Assembly: GCF_030397575.1 (NCBI RefSeq)
Contig: NZ_JAPNXS010000012.1
Coordinates: 1 to 64,000 of the forward strand
Direction of reading: 5' to 3'
Origin: Psychromonas sp. 14N.309.X.WAT.B.A12
Lineage (GTDB): Bacteria; Pseudomonadota; Gammaproteobacteria; Enterobacterales; Psychromonadaceae
Length of the DNA stretch: 64,000 nt
Below are positions 8,383 to 17,781 of this stretch, piece by piece; position 1 is the first letter of the stretch, and each line of letters opens with the position of its first letter. The notes under the pieces were generated by a model that saw nothing but the letters and a program-made list of their open reading frames with translations, was not told where the DNA came from and searched no databases. Both the position numbers and the translations under genes were made by a program.

Positions 8383-9654
8383 TTAGCTAGCATTAATACG
8401 GTTATCTGAAGAATAGATAACCGTATAATAAACGCTTAAGGCAGCTACTAAGCACAACGCAAATAACATCTCCTTCCCCAAAGCAATAAACAATATTAAG
8501 CACGTCACACTTGCGATCATAGCTAAATACCTTGCTTTACCTGTTAATAACTTCACGCCAGCAATACCTGCAGCTAAATAAATTAAGATAAATAAACCAT
8601 TAGCATAAGCAATCAAGTTATCCACCGCTAACTGCATTGAATCTGCAACTAGCAACATACTTAAACAAAGAGCGACTGCAAAGCTTAATCCCCAATAAGC
8701 AACCTTATGTGAATTAATGCGTTGAAATGAACTGTGGATCTGTTGTTGTATAGCCATGCTCTGCAATAACCGAGAAAAACCTACAAAATATAAACTAATA
8801 GAAATAAAGCAGGTGCAAAAGCCCACTAAATTAACTAATAAATAACCTTTGCTCCCTAAGCTTGCCTCAACAAGGTGCACCACAGAGTTTAAGTTCTTCT
8901 CTTGATCACCATAAAACCCCATTTTTAAAAGGCTAATACTAATCAAGGCATACACCACTAGAGCAATAGTAATACCGATAAAAATAGTTAATGGGAAATC
9001 ACGTTCAGGATGCCTAAAATCATCGGCAATATGCGTAATAGCTTCTATTCCTAAAAAGCACCACAAAATAAAAGTTGCCGTTAGTGCGACTTTACTAACA
9101 CTAAATTCAGCAGTGGGTAAGGGTAAATTTTGTTGTAACTGCACATCTAAAGAGGCGAATAATAACGTACTGACAATTAGTACACTTAATACCGATTGAA
9201 TAATAGCAGCAGTCTTTAAGCCTAATAAGTTAATTACAAATACTAAACATAAAATACCAATGGCAATCATTAAGCGGTAATCAACTGCATCGCTCAGTAA
9301 ATGCATTTCAACTAAGGCATTTTGTAAGAAATTTGCCGCTGTAATGGTGATTACTGGCGTGCCTAAAGCAACTACCCAAATAAATAACCAACTCACTAAC
9401 CGTCCACTTCTTTCTCCAAACGCTTGCTGCACATAATATGCAGTGCCTCCGGCATGGGGATAAAACTTACCAAGCTGCGCAAAGGTAAAGACGATTGGAG
9501 CAATTAACACTCCCATAATCGCCCATGCTAATAATGACCAACTACCTGATACTTGTGAGGCAATAGCAGGAATAATAAAAACACCAGACCCCAGTAAAGC
9601 TGACACCAACATAGCAACACCTTGCATTACTGATAATTTTTCTGTTTTTGCCAT
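8383..9654 (-). CDS. yjeH: APC family amino-acid permease, YjeH-like exporter
   Basis: An inner-membrane APC-superfamily transporter of 423 aa with about 11-12 hydrophobic segments. The N-terminus (MQGVAMLVSALLGSGVFIIP) has the APC unwound-helix motif GSGVF/I. The sequence and length match the YjeH subgroup (E. coli 418 aa), which exports L-methionine and branched-chain amino acids. Substrate is inferred from the subgroup only. The gene is convergent with nfuA. A perfect hairpin lies inside its last codons (8397-8425). Confidence 0.8.
   Translation of the reverse strand: MAKTEKLSVMQGVAMLVSALLGSGVFIIPAIASQVSGSWSLLAWAIMGVLIAPIVFTFAQLGKFYPHAGGTAYYVQQAFGERSGRLVSWLFIWVVALGTPVITITAANFLQNALVEMHLLSDAVDYRLMIAIGILCLVFVINLLGLKTAAIIQSVLSVLIVSTLLFASLDVQLQQNLPLPTAEFSVSKVALTATFILWCFLGIEAITHIADDFRHPERDFPLTIFIGITIALVVYALISISLLKMGFYGDQEKNLNSVVHLVEASLGSKGYLLVNLVGFCTCFISISLYFVGFSRLLQSMAIQQQIHSSFQRINSHKVAYWGLSFAVALCLSMLLVADSMQLAVDNLIAYANGLFILIYLAAGIAGVKLLTGKARYLAMIASVTCLILFIALGKEMLFALCLVAALSVYYTVIYSSDNRINAS
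8397..8425. other. 11-bp hairpin inside the yjeH 3' end
   Basis: TACGGTTATCT (8397-8407) pairs perfectly with AGATAACCGTA (8415-8425) around a 7-nt loop. It lies 21 bp after the nfuA stop but within the coding end of yjeH. No T-run follows on the plus strand, so it may block antisense read-through or stabilise the nfuA 3' end rather than act as a classical terminator. Confidence 0.5.
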
Positions 9655-9862
9655 TATTAACTCATCCTAGTTACACATTACATTTTGCGCACCGTTATAA
9701 CCTAAGTAATAAGAAAGTTAAATAAAATAAAAATCAAAAGATAAAGCACTTAACATTTAAGATCACAAGATAACCTTCGACATTTCTTATGCTTAGCACA
9801 ATAATTTTGTAAAAAACGTGCTGTTTGTCAAAATAAAGCGAGCATTTAATACACAAATGCAG
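9655..9862. other. intergenic stretch upstream of yjeH and deaD
   Basis: AT-rich region between divergent genes. I see no ORF or clear RNA gene. A TTGTCA hexamer at 9825-9830 and TAGAAT at 9863-9868 are the best promoter-like elements toward deaD, but their spacing is not that of one promoter. Confidence 0.4.
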
Positions 9863-10061
9863 TAGAATGCGCCTCCCTCGCAAAATGATCCATCTAAAGC
9901 GAAGCAAAATATTCAGAGTAACACCTACTCCGCGATTGATTTCGCGAAAAGTTAATGGACCACGTTTAACAATATTAAGTTGTTAGGCTGATGTAGGTAT
10001 AGGCTGAATTTAACGCACATTCGAGCAATGTGCAGCATTTTATAAACTCAAGAGGCCACTT
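9863..10061 (+). promoter_or_regulatory. long structured 5' leader of deaD
   Basis: About 200 nt precede the deaD start after a TAGAAT element with a GC-rich discriminator. Pairable segments are nested: ACCTAC (9923-9928) with GTAGGT (9993-9998) encloses CGCG hairpin 9931-9946 and TAACAA/TTGTTA (9967-9972 with 9980-9985). A separate 7-bp hairpin GCACATT/AATGTGC (10015-10021 with 10027-10033) sits just before the ribosome binding site AGAGG. Cold-shock mRNAs including csdA in E. coli have long leaders of this kind. The transcription start is not proven. Confidence 0.5.
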
Positions 10062-11783
10062 ATGTCAGAGTCAGAAAACCAAGTAGCAGGACCATCTTTC
10101 CAAGATTTAAACTTACCAGAGTCAATCGTAAAAGTTGTTACTGAAATGGGTTACGAATCACCATCTCCAATTCAAGCACAAACTATCCCGCACCTATTAA
10201 ACGGTGAAGACGTATTAGGTCTTGCACAAACGGGTACAGGTAAAACGGCTGCATTCGCATTACCATTATTAGCTAATATTGATGTGTCTAAAAACCATCC
10301 ACAAGTATTGGTTTTAGCACCAACACGTGAATTAGCAATCCAAGTAGCAGAAGCATTCCAATCGTACTCACGTCATTTACGTGGCTTCCACGTAATGCCT
10401 ATCTACGGTGGTCAAAGCTACAATATTCAATTCAAACAATTAGCACGTGGACCACAAGTTGTTGTTGGTACACCTGGTCGTATCATGGACCACCTGAAAC
10501 GTAAGACGCTAGACCTTTCAAACTTGCAAGCATTAGTATTAGATGAAGCAGATGAAATGTTACGTATGGGTTTCATTGATGACGTAGAAACGATCATGAA
10601 AGAGATGCCAGAAAAGCGCCAAACTGCTCTTTTCTCAGCAACGATGCCAGATCAAATTAAACGCATTACTAAGCGTTACATGAATAACCCAACAGAAGTT
10701 AAGATTAAAGCTAAAACATCAACGGTTTCAAACATTGAACAAAAATGTTGGATCGTACGTGGTGTAAACAAGCTAGATGCATTAACACGTATGTTAGAAA
10801 CTGAAGAGTTTGATGGTGTAATCATCTTTGCTCGTACTAAAACAGCAACAGTTGAATTGGCAGAACGTTTAGAAGCTCGCGGTTACCGCAGTGCTGCACT
10901 AAACGGTGATATGAACCAACAAACACGTGAACGTGCAATTGCCCGCCTTAAATCAGGTAGCCTAGACATTCTAGTAGCGACTGATGTTGCGGCTCGTGGT
11001 CTTGATGTTGAGCGTATCAGCCTAGTAGTAAACTACGATATCCCGACTGATACTGAATCTTACGTTCACCGTATTGGTCGTACTGGTCGTGCTGGCCGTA
11101 CTGGTAAAGCTATCTTATTTGCTGCGCCACGTGAGCGCCGTTTATTGCAAGCAATTGAACGTGCAACTCGCCAACCAATTACTATCATGGACTTACCAAC
11201 ACGTGACGAGGTTACACAAACACGTATTGATAACTTCCAAAAGCAATTGTTCTCTGTATGTGAAAGTGAAGACTTAACATTCTTCCGTACATTGTTCGAA
11301 CAAATTCAAAATAACACTGAAATCGATGATTTAGATTTAGCTGCTGCATTATTATTAATGGCACAAAAAGAAAAACCATTACAACCAGTAGAAGAAAAAT
11401 TCGTTGAGCCACGTAGCAATGATCGTGAATTCTCTCGTGGCGATCGCCCTCGTCGTGATCGTAATGATCGTTCTCGTGGTGACCGTCCAGATCGCAACGA
11501 TCGTTCACGCAACGAAGACAAGCCACGTGGTCGTGGCCGCCCAACTGACGTTGAACTAGAAATGTTCCGTTTAGATGTAGGTCGTGAGCACGGTGTTCAA
11601 GTTAAAAACATCGTAGGTGCAATCGCAAATGAAGCCAACATCAACAGCCGTTTCATTGGTGATATCCGTCTAAACAACGATCACTCTACTATTGAATTAC
11701 CAAAAGGTATGCCAGCTGAAACACTAACGCATTTAAAAAATGTACAAGTGTGTAAACGCCCATTAAACCTTAAAAAATGCTAA
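10062..11783 (+). CDS. deaD: DEAD-box ATP-dependent RNA helicase DeaD (CsdA)
   Basis: An RNA helicase that unwinds duplexes in cold-stressed mRNA and during 50S assembly. RecA domain 1 carries the Q motif, AQTGTGKTA (about 55-63), PTRELAIQ, DEAD (about 166-169) and SAT. Domain 2 carries ARTKTAT, ATDVAARGLDV and HRIGRTGRAGRTG. A DeaD-type middle region follows, then an Arg/Asp/Gly-rich stretch (about 455-500) with repeated DRxDRN units, then a DbpA-like RNA-binding fold (about 500-570). At 573 aa it is slightly shorter than E. coli DeaD (629), mainly in the tail. A long leader and a strong terminator frame it as a single gene. Confidence 0.94.
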   Translation: MSESENQVAGPSFQDLNLPESIVKVVTEMGYESPSPIQAQTIPHLLNGEDVLGLAQTGTGKTAAFALPLLANIDVSKNHPQVLVLAPTRELAIQVAEAFQSYSRHLRGFHVMPIYGGQSYNIQFKQLARGPQVVVGTPGRIMDHLKRKTLDLSNLQALVLDEADEMLRMGFIDDVETIMKEMPEKRQTALFSATMPDQIKRITKRYMNNPTEVKIKAKTSTVSNIEQKCWIVRGVNKLDALTRMLETEEFDGVIIFARTKTATVELAERLEARGYRSAALNGDMNQQTRERAIARLKSGSLDILVATDVAARGLDVERISLVVNYDIPTDTESYVHRIGRTGRAGRTGKAILFAAPRERRLLQAIERATRQPITIMDLPTRDEVTQTRIDNFQKQLFSVCESEDLTFFRTLFEQIQNNTEIDDLDLAAALLLMAQKEKPLQPVEEKFVEPRSNDREFSRGDRPRRDRNDRSRGDRPDRNDRSRNEDKPRGRGRPTDVELEMFRLDVGREHGVQVKNIVGAIANEANINSRFIGDIRLNNDHSTIELPKGMPAETLTHLKNVQVCKRPLNLKKC

Positions 11784-11802
11784 TTTATTAAGCATTAACA
11801 AC

Positions 11803-11827
11803 AAGGAGGCCTAGGCCTCCTTTTTTG
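11803..11827 (+). terminator. deaD terminator
   Basis: AAGGAGGCC and GGCCTCCTT form a perfect palindromic stem (11803-11822) followed by a T-run. It lies 19 bp after the deaD stop. Confidence 0.92.
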
Positions 11828-11859
11828 TATCTAAAATTCGCTGTTCTAACTTTTAGACA

Positions 11860-11892
11860 ATAAAAAGGCCGAATATATAAATAACCGACCTT
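11860..11892 (-). terminator. glmU terminator
   Basis: AAGGCCGA (11865-11872) pairs with the segment ending at 11892 through 8 bp including two wobble pairs. The minus strand continues with TTTTTATTG. It lies 25 bp after the glmU stop. Confidence 0.75.
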
Positions 11893-11916
11893 CTTAAAAT
11901 TTCAATAAATTAAGGC

Positions 11917-13278
11917 TTACTTTTTCTTAACCGGACGTTTCCAACCGTTAATGTTTCGTTGCTTAGTACGTGCAACACATAGCGCATTATCAGGTACATC
12001 ATTTACTACTGTCGTACCCGCTCCAGTAGTCGCACCATTACCGATAGTTACTGGTGCAACGAGTTGGCAATCACTGCCCACAAACACATCATTGCCAATA
12101 ATGGTTTGATGCTTATTCGCACCATCATAATTACAGGTGATCACACCTGCACCAACATTAACACCACTGCCTACTTGGCTATCGCCAATGTAGCTTAGAT
12201 GCCCACACTTAGTGCCTTCACCTAATGACGATTTTTTCACTTCAACAAAGTTACCAATATGTACTTCGTTGGCAATCACCGTATCAGGACGGATCCGCGC
12301 AAATGGCCCAATAGACGCATGCTCACCAATGTTTGCACCTTCAATGATAGAGTTTGCTTTAATCTCGGTATGATCAGCAATCGAACAATTAGTTAAAATA
12401 CAACCAGCACCAATTTTGACGCCATAACCTAAGCTTACTTTACCTTCAATAATAACGTTGATATCAATATCGACGTCTTGACCACAGGTTAACTCTCCAC
12501 GTAAATCAAAACGACTTGGGTCACGTAACATCACACCACTCAGCAATAATTGATTAGCTTTGTCAGCTTGATATGCACGTTCTAAGTTAGCCAGTTGCAG
12601 GCGATTATTCACACCTTCTACCTCAAATGCATTTTCAGGTTGAACGGTTTCAATAGATAACCCTTCTTGATAAGCCATCTGAATAATATCCGTTAAATAA
12701 AACTCACCCGCCGCATTGTCATTTGATAAGGCAGGTAACCAGCGATTCAGAGCATCTGCATCTGCAACTAAAATACCAGTGTTAACTTCATTAATCGCTA
12801 ATTGCTCAGGGTTAGCATCTTTTTGCTCAACAATACCAACAACTTGACCATTATTGCGCTCGATACGACCATAACCAGTTGGGTCATCCATTTTGATAGT
12901 TAATAAACCAATACCACCTGTAGGCTGCACCGCGACTAATTTTGCTAGAGTCGTTTCTGATAATAACGGCACATCACCATAAACAATCAGAATTTTCTCA
13001 CCTGATTGGAAGTGTGGTTGCGCCATTTGCATTGCGTGCCCCGTTCCTAACTGTTCAGTTTGCTCAATCCAATTTAAGCGTGCATCTTGGATATTTTGTT
13101 TCATGATGTCGCCACCATGCCCATATATTAGGTGAATATTATCTGCGCCAATTCCTTTTACCGTATCAATAACATGTTGCACCATCGGCTTGTCAGCAAT
13201 TTTATGAAGTACTTTAGGTAGGAGAGAACACATGCGAGTGCCTTTGCCAGCAGCAAGAATAACAACACTTAACGACAT
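11917..13278 (-). CDS. glmU: bifunctional GlmU (GlcNAc-1-P uridyltransferase / GlcN-1-P acetyltransferase)
   Basis: Makes UDP-GlcNAc for peptidoglycan and LPS: acetyl-CoA-dependent acetylation of glucosamine 1-phosphate, then uridylyl transfer. The N-terminal Rossmann-like domain (1-228) begins [13 protein letters not shown] and has YGDVPLL and [12 protein letters not shown]. The C-terminal left-handed beta-helix (about 250-453) shows hexapeptide repeats and the acetyltransferase residues in [11 protein letters not shown] and NYDGANKH. The length of 453 aa matches E. coli GlmU (456). It is not next to the atp operon, its usual neighbour in enterics, and stands as a single gene. Confidence 0.97.
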   Translation of the reverse strand: MSLSVVILAAGKGTRMCSLLPKVLHKIADKPMVQHVIDTVKGIGADNIHLIYGHGGDIMKQNIQDARLNWIEQTEQLGTGHAMQMAQPHFQSGEKILIVYGDVPLLSETTLAKLVAVQPTGGIGLLTIKMDDPTGYGRIERNNGQVVGIVEQKDANPEQLAINEVNTGILVADADALNRWLPALSNDNAAGEFYLTDIIQMAYQEGLSIETVQPENAFEVEGVNNRLQLANLERAYQADKANQLLLSGVMLRDPSRFDLRGELTCGQDVDIDINVIIEGKVSLGYGVKIGAGCILTNCSIADHTEIKANSIIEGANIGEHASIGPFARIRPDTVIANEVHIGNFVEVKKSSLGEGTKCGHLSYIGDSQVGSGVNVGAGVITCNYDGANKHQTIIGNDVFVGSDCQLVAPVTIGNGATTGAGTTVVNDVPDNALCVARTKQRNINGWKRPVKKK

Positions 13279-13424
13279 AATAGAAACCTTAATATCAGAA
13301 TAATAAAAAAGTTTATTTTAACGGAGTTTTAGATAAGAACGTATAAGAAATGTAAAAGAGTAAAAAATAACCTGAAGTTCATTTGTTATTTTGTGCACTA
13401 CATGGCTTTAAAAAGCTTCAAATA

Positions 13425-13470
13425 ACAAAATCGCTCTATCACACACAGCAACAAGAGTAAAAGATAGAGC
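13425..13470 (-). terminator. terminator of the amino-acid ABC importer operon
   Basis: GCTCTATC (13433-13440) pairs with GATAGAGC (13463-13470) across a 22-nt loop, and the minus strand continues with GATTTTGTTATTTG. It lies 25 bp after the ATPase stop. Confidence 0.65.
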
Positions 13471-13494
13471 AGATAACGCAGAATGACTTATCAC

Positions 13495-14223
13495 TTATAA
13501 TATATTTGATAAGAATTTTTGTAATCGAGGATGATTAGCTACTGTACCAAAAATATTCTCAGGAATATCGTCAACCAAAAGTACCCCATCTTCCATAAAT
13601 AACACCCGATCAGCAACTTCATTAGCAAAACCCATTTCATGTGTTACGACAATCATAGTCATTCCCTCAGCGGCTAATGACTTCATGACATCTAACACTT
13701 CCCCGACCATTTCAGGATCAAGCGCTGACGTTGGTTCATCAAATAACATCATGTCCGGCTTCATTGCTAATGCTCTAGCAATCGCAACACGTTGTTGTTG
13801 ACCGCCCGATAGCTGCGCAGGATAGACGTCCATTTTTTCAGCTAATCCAACACGTTTTAATAAAGTTTGTGCTTCAGCATCTACTTCACTTTTAGGCAAT
13901 TTAGACACCTTAAGTGGCGCTAGCATGACATTTTCTTTTACCGTCAGATGTGGAAAAAGATTAAAAGATTGGAATACCATACCGACATTTTCACGCAGCT
14001 TATTAATGTTGGTACGCTCATCGTACATATTTACACCATCTACAATGATATCGCCATCGGTAATGGTTTCTAGTTGGTTTAAGGTTCTTAGGAATGTTGA
14101 TTTACCTGACCCAGATGGCCCGATAATCACCACCACTTCTCCACGTTTAATATTAGTGGTCACCTTTTTTAAAGCATGACAATTATTTGGATAAATTTTG
14201 TCGACATTAGCGGTAACCACCAT
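13495..14223 (-). CDS. polar amino-acid ABC transporter ATP-binding protein
   Basis: The ATPase of a three-gene amino-acid importer, GlnQ/HisP-like (polar amino-acid uptake, PAAT family). Walker A is GPSGSGKST, the signature is [15 protein letters not shown], Walker B is [12 protein letters not shown] and the H-loop is VVTHEMGF. I chose the start at 14223 ([11 protein letters not shown]) because AAAGGT precedes it with good spacing. The start at 14250 would add nine residues and overlap the permease stop. It is the last gene of the operon; the permease ends 19 bp upstream. Confidence 0.9.
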   Translation of the reverse strand: MVVTANVDKIYPNNCHALKKVTTNIKRGEVVVIIGPSGSGKSTFLRTLNQLETITDGDIIVDGVNMYDERTNINKLRENVGMVFQSFNLFPHLTVKENVMLAPLKVSKLPKSEVDAEAQTLLKRVGLAEKMDVYPAQLSGGQQQRVAIARALAMKPDMMLFDEPTSALDPEMVGEVLDVMKSLAAEGMTMIVVTHEMGFANEVADRVLFMEDGVLLVDDIPENIFGTVANHPRLQKFLSNIL

Positions 14224-14242
14224 GTCATTACCTTTATATGCA

Positions 14243-15187
14243 TTAACCATTATTTGCTAACCTCTTTTCAATACGTTGTATAGCCCAAGATAAAGTTGAT
14301 GTTAACAATAGATATAAAGCCGCTACCGTAAACCACACTTCAAAAGTAGCAAAACTACCGCTGACGACTTCACGCCCAGCTTTCGTTAAATCGGTAATGG
14401 AAATCACCGACACTAATGAAGAATCTTTAATTAAATTAATCAGTTGGCTAGCCATTGGAGGCAGTGTACGTTTGAAAGCTTGTGGTAATATGACATACAT
14501 CATGGCCTTCGGATAAGTCATCCCTAACGAGCGCGCGGCTTCCATTTGCCCAGGTGAAATAGATTGAATACCAGAACGTAAAATTTCAGCCACATAAGCA
14601 CCAGTAAATACTGATAAGGCAACAATCCCGGCAGTAAAGCGCTCTAAATCAAATACTGTACCGAGAAAGAAATAAACAATAAAAATCTGCACTAATAACG
14701 GCGTACCGCGAATCACTTCAACGTATAATAGAGATAAATTTTTACTAAAAGGATTATTGGAGATACGCATTAATGCTGCCACTAACCCAATAAACAAAGA
14801 GAAAAACAATGAGATAACAGAGATTTCCAGAGTGGTTAACAAACCTTCGATTAACACCCCCATTCTAACGTTTTCTTGACGAGCTAATAGATCGCCTTCA
14901 AAAATGATATCCCCATCAGACACTAAAATAGTATCAGCATTATTGATAATTCGATCAGGGGCGCCATTATCATAGGTAATGGTCAAGCTATTGTTATTTA
15001 TGCTAGCGCTACCATCTCCTTGGGCAATAATATCAACGGGAGAAGTATCAACAATGTAAGGTAATACACGATGCCACTGCCAATTATAATTAATCGTTTG
15101 CGATGCTGAATAAATTCCAGCAGCAATACCCAAAATAGTAATAGCAAACAATATATGCCATTTAAGCCTGTGTGGTTGTTCTTTCAT
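14243..15187 (-). CDS. polar amino-acid ABC transporter permease
   Basis: A HisM/GlnP-type inner-membrane permease of about 314 aa. It has one N-terminal transmembrane segment, then an unusually long periplasmic stretch of roughly 80 residues (rich in Asn/Asp, with repeated ISxGD elements), then the BPD_transp_1 domain of five helices. The EAA loop is readable as [17 protein letters not shown]. The start at 15187 ([10 protein letters not shown]) follows AGGTGA at ideal spacing; a longer frame to 15244 lacks that support. A single permease gene implies a homodimeric channel. Substrate is not determined. Confidence 0.88.
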   Translation of the reverse strand: MKEQPHRLKWHILFAITILGIAAGIYSASQTINYNWQWHRVLPYIVDTSPVDIIAQGDGSASINNNSLTITYDNGAPDRIINNADTILVSDGDIIFEGDLLARQENVRMGVLIEGLLTTLEISVISLFFSLFIGLVAALMRISNNPFSKNLSLLYVEVIRGTPLLVQIFIVYFFLGTVFDLERFTAGIVALSVFTGAYVAEILRSGIQSISPGQMEAARSLGMTYPKAMMYVILPQAFKRTLPPMASQLINLIKDSSLVSVISITDLTKAGREVVSGSFATFEVWFTVAALYLLLTSTLSWAIQRIEKRLANNG

Positions 15188-15320
15188 AAAGTCACCTGGA
15201 AAAAGGGAGGGTAAATCAGCGTTAATCGTGCTGATTTTTATCAACTACTTACTGATAATCTTGTTAACAATGAGACCTACTGTTACCTAACAAGTAAATC
15301 TCATTATGCTACAACGACAC

Positions 15321-16118
15321 TTATTTAACTTGGCTTAACCAAGCGTCACTGTTGAACCATTTATCGTAAATACGCTGGTAAGAACCATCACCTTTAGTTT
15401 GTTTTAAAAAGTTATTTAAAAAGTTCAGCATGTCAGGATCTCCCTGTTTTACTGCCCAACCTAATGGCTCATAAGTAAACGGTTCAAGAATTGCCGATGT
15501 TTTACCTTTAGTTTGTGCTGCATAGATAGAGATGAAAGGCATGTCGTAAACCATTGCATCAGCTTTACCATTTACCACTTCTAAAGCCGCATCTGTTTCT
15601 GTTTCAAATGCATTGTATTTTGCATTACGTAGCATCTTTTTAACTGACTCTTCTCCAGAGGTACCTAACTTACTTGCCACAATGTAATCAGCACTATTTA
15701 AGTCTTTATAACTTAAGATTTTCCCTTTATGTTTTGGGTTTAATAAAATCGCTTGGCCAACAGTAATATAAGGGTCAGCAAAGTTAACACGCATATTACG
15801 TTTAGCAGTGATTGTCATACCCGCCATAATTACATGACACTTATTAGTGAGAAGTGCCGGAATAATACCGTCCCACGCAGTATTAACTGGTACATATTTA
15901 ACGCCCATTTGCTTAGCCATTAATTTACCTAGGTCTACATCAAAGCCTATGTAGTTACCATTTTTTGCCTTCATTTCAAATGGCATATAACCCGCGTCAA
16001 AACAGGCTCTTAATTCTCCAGACTCGCTAATATCATCCAAGGTATTAGCCTGTGCAGTTCCCATAGATAGTGCTAATAAAGATGCAGCAGAAGCAAACGT
16101 AAACAATTTATTTTTCAT
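15321..16118 (-). CDS. polar amino-acid ABC transporter substrate-binding protein
   Basis: A periplasmic family 3 solute-binding protein. From the start at 16118 (MKNKLFTFASAASLLALSMG) it has a Sec signal peptide cut after TAQA. The mature protein begins NTLDDISESGELRAC and includes the family signature GFDVDLGKLMAKQMGV and the hinge region KLGTSGEESVKK. The upstream frame to 16256 encodes a hydrophobic stretch without a good ribosome binding site and is unlikely to be translated, whereas GAGGG precedes 16118. It is the first gene of the importer operon. Ligand is unknown; an acidic or neutral polar amino acid is likely. Confidence 0.9.
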   Translation of the reverse strand: MKNKLFTFASAASLLALSMGTAQANTLDDISESGELRACFDAGYMPFEMKAKNGNYIGFDVDLGKLMAKQMGVKYVPVNTAWDGIIPALLTNKCHVIMAGMTITAKRNMRVNFADPYITVGQAILLNPKHKGKILSYKDLNSADYIVASKLGTSGEESVKKMLRNAKYNAFETETDAALEVVNGKADAMVYDMPFISIYAAQTKGKTSAILEPFTYEPLGWAVKQGDPDMLNFLNNFLKQTKGDGSYQRIYDKWFNSDAWLSQVK

Positions 16119-16256
16119 ACTTGTAATTCCCTCTAGAGTGTCAATATTGTTCAATAGAATAGGCTTAAGGCCTGTATCGCATTTTGTAATAGGTACTCTT
16201 CGATACAGCAACAAGCTTGCCAAAAAAACAAGAGCCCCAAAGAAAGAAATAATCAA

Positions 16257-16715
16257 CTGAATATTGTATTAAAAGGAAATATAATTAGGAAAAAACATCA
16301 ATAAATAGACATAAATTAGCTTAAATACACAAAGCTTTTCTATATTAAATCGCCCTCTCTTAAAAAACGTTCAAAATATCGAACAATAATGTGGCAGGCG
16401 CACTTTAAAGGTGCAGACTTTTTCTTCAATTACATAAGCCACCTATATCTATTCAAGCGTACTTTACTCTTAAAAATAACTACCATCATAAAAACCATCA
16501 AGCATGCATTAATTATTGTCAGTCAGAATGATCTTCATTAAACAACAGGGCATATAAACTTATAGCAGTGACCAATTCGATAAATGAACATTACTCCTCA
16601 TAAGTCGACCTGCTTTGATATGCAATAAAGAAGCAGCTATAAAAATAATTATTACTGTAAAAGACTCCTACTTTTTTGCATAATCATTGAGACCAATGCA
16701 TTCACCTTCAAACTA
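16257..16715. other. divergent intergenic region, importer operon / nadE
   Basis: About 460 bp of AT-rich DNA. A small GTTC-N8-GAAC repeat lies near 16370, and GCACTTT/AAAGGTGC followed by ACTTTTTC near 16400 could be a weak terminator-like hairpin. I see no coding or RNA gene that I can support. Confidence 0.4.
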
Positions 16716-16727
16716 ATGGGCAACCTC

Positions 16728-17558
16728 ATGAAACAAACAATACTAAAAGAGATGTGTGTTGTAGCAGACATCAATGTAGAAAATGAAATTGAACGTCGCG
16801 TTAACTTTATTAAAAGCACCTTAAAAAAAGCCTATTGTAAAACACTGGTACTAGGCATCAGTGGCGGTGTTGATTCAAGTACTGCAGGTCGATTATGCCA
16901 ACTCGCTATAGACCAACTAAACCAACAAGAAAATACCAGCGATTATCAATTTGTTGCCGTTCGTTTACCTTACGCTGTCCAAAAAGATGAAGATGAAGCA
17001 CAACTTGCTGTGAGCTTTATTCAACCGACTAGCTGTGTCACAGTCAATGTTCAGTCTGGCGCAGACGGTATTCATGAAACGACAGTAGCCGCATTACAAA
17101 ATAGCCAAGTAAAACTTACTGATAATGCTAATTTTGACTTTGTTAAGGGCAATGTAAAAGCACGCATGCGCATGATTGCACAATATGAAATAGCAGGGTT
17201 AACTAATGGTTTAGTAGTCGGTACAGACCATAGTGCTGAAAATATTACAGGCTTCTACACCAAACATGGTGATGGCGCTTGTGATTTAGCTCCACTATTT
17301 GGTTTAAGTAAACGTCAAGTGCGAGCATTAGCAAGGCACTTGGGGGCACCAAGTTTGTTAGTTGAAAAAGCACCAACTGCTGACCTTGAAGAAAACCAAC
17401 CACAACTTGAAGATGAAGTAGCACTGGGTATGACTTATGATCAAATTGATGATTTCTTAGAAGGTAAAGACGTTGCCCCTGAAATAGAAGAGAAATTAAT
17501 TGCGATTTACCTTCGTACACAGCATAAACGTCAACCTATCCCAACTATTTACGATTAA
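16728..17558 (+). CDS. nadE: NH3-dependent NAD+ synthetase
   Basis: Converts deamido-NAD, ATP and ammonia to NAD+, the last step of NAD synthesis. The N-type ATP pyrophosphatase loop [10 protein letters not shown] lies at about 43-52. [19 protein letters not shown] and the downstream [14 protein letters not shown] segment are characteristic of the short, glutaminase-free NadE. From 16728 the protein has 276 aa, as in E. coli (275); an in-frame ATG at 16716 would add four residues and neither start has a strong ribosome binding site. It is separated from asd by an attenuator-like region. Confidence 0.95.
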   Translation: MKQTILKEMCVVADINVENEIERRVNFIKSTLKKAYCKTLVLGISGGVDSSTAGRLCQLAIDQLNQQENTSDYQFVAVRLPYAVQKDEDEAQLAVSFIQPTSCVTVNVQSGADGIHETTVAALQNSQVKLTDNANFDFVKGNVKARMRMIAQYEIAGLTNGLVVGTDHSAENITGFYTKHGDGACDLAPLFGLSKRQVRALARHLGAPSLLVEKAPTADLEENQPQLEDEVALGMTYDQIDDFLEGKDVAPEIEEKLIAIYLRTQHKRQPIPTIYD

Positions 17559-17613
17559 CTCAGGCACTTTTAGCATAATACGCTAAAAAGACTATTTCCA
17601 AGTAACAATGACT

Positions 17614-17669
17614 TACCTTGATGGTTTAATAAAAATTAAGCAATCAAGGTAATTTTCTTGCTTTTTTTT
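17614..17669 (+). terminator. nadE terminator or asd-leader attenuator
   Basis: TACCTTGAT (17614-17622) pairs perfectly with ATCAAGGTA (17643-17651), followed by a T-rich tract to 17669. The overlapping TGATGGTTT (17619-17627) is also a perfect complement of AAACCATCA (17675-17683), and CCTTGAT recurs at 17693-17699. The stem is thus mutually exclusive with a downstream pairing. Confidence 0.65.
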
Positions 17670-17726
17670 CCTGCAAACCATCAAATCACTAGCCTTGATA
17701 ATGCCTCTAATGATAGATTCCCTATT

Positions 17727-17743
17727 CGATTAATGATTAATCG
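17727..17743. promoter_or_regulatory. perfect 17-nt palindrome upstream of asd
   Basis: CGATTAAT-G-ATTAATCG is a perfect inverted repeat with a one-base centre, 38 bp before the asd start. This suggests a dimeric regulator site, or a short hairpin in the leader. Confidence 0.45.
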
Positions 17744-17781
17744 TTCTATTTGAAACTATTAAATTTAAGGAAATATAGACC

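Noticed and set aside
11212-11544. 110-codon minus-strand ORF opposite the deaD Arg/Asp repeat region
   Set aside because: His/Asp-rich translation is the antisense image of the repetitive DRxDRN codons.
15188-15244. Longer N-terminus for the amino-acid ABC permease
   Set aside because: The start at 15187 has AGGTGA at good spacing, and the extra 19 residues lack support.
17559-17781. Lysine riboswitch before asd
   Set aside because: The gap is too short for the full aptamer plus expression platform and none of its conserved segments is visible. Only the alternative stems are reported.
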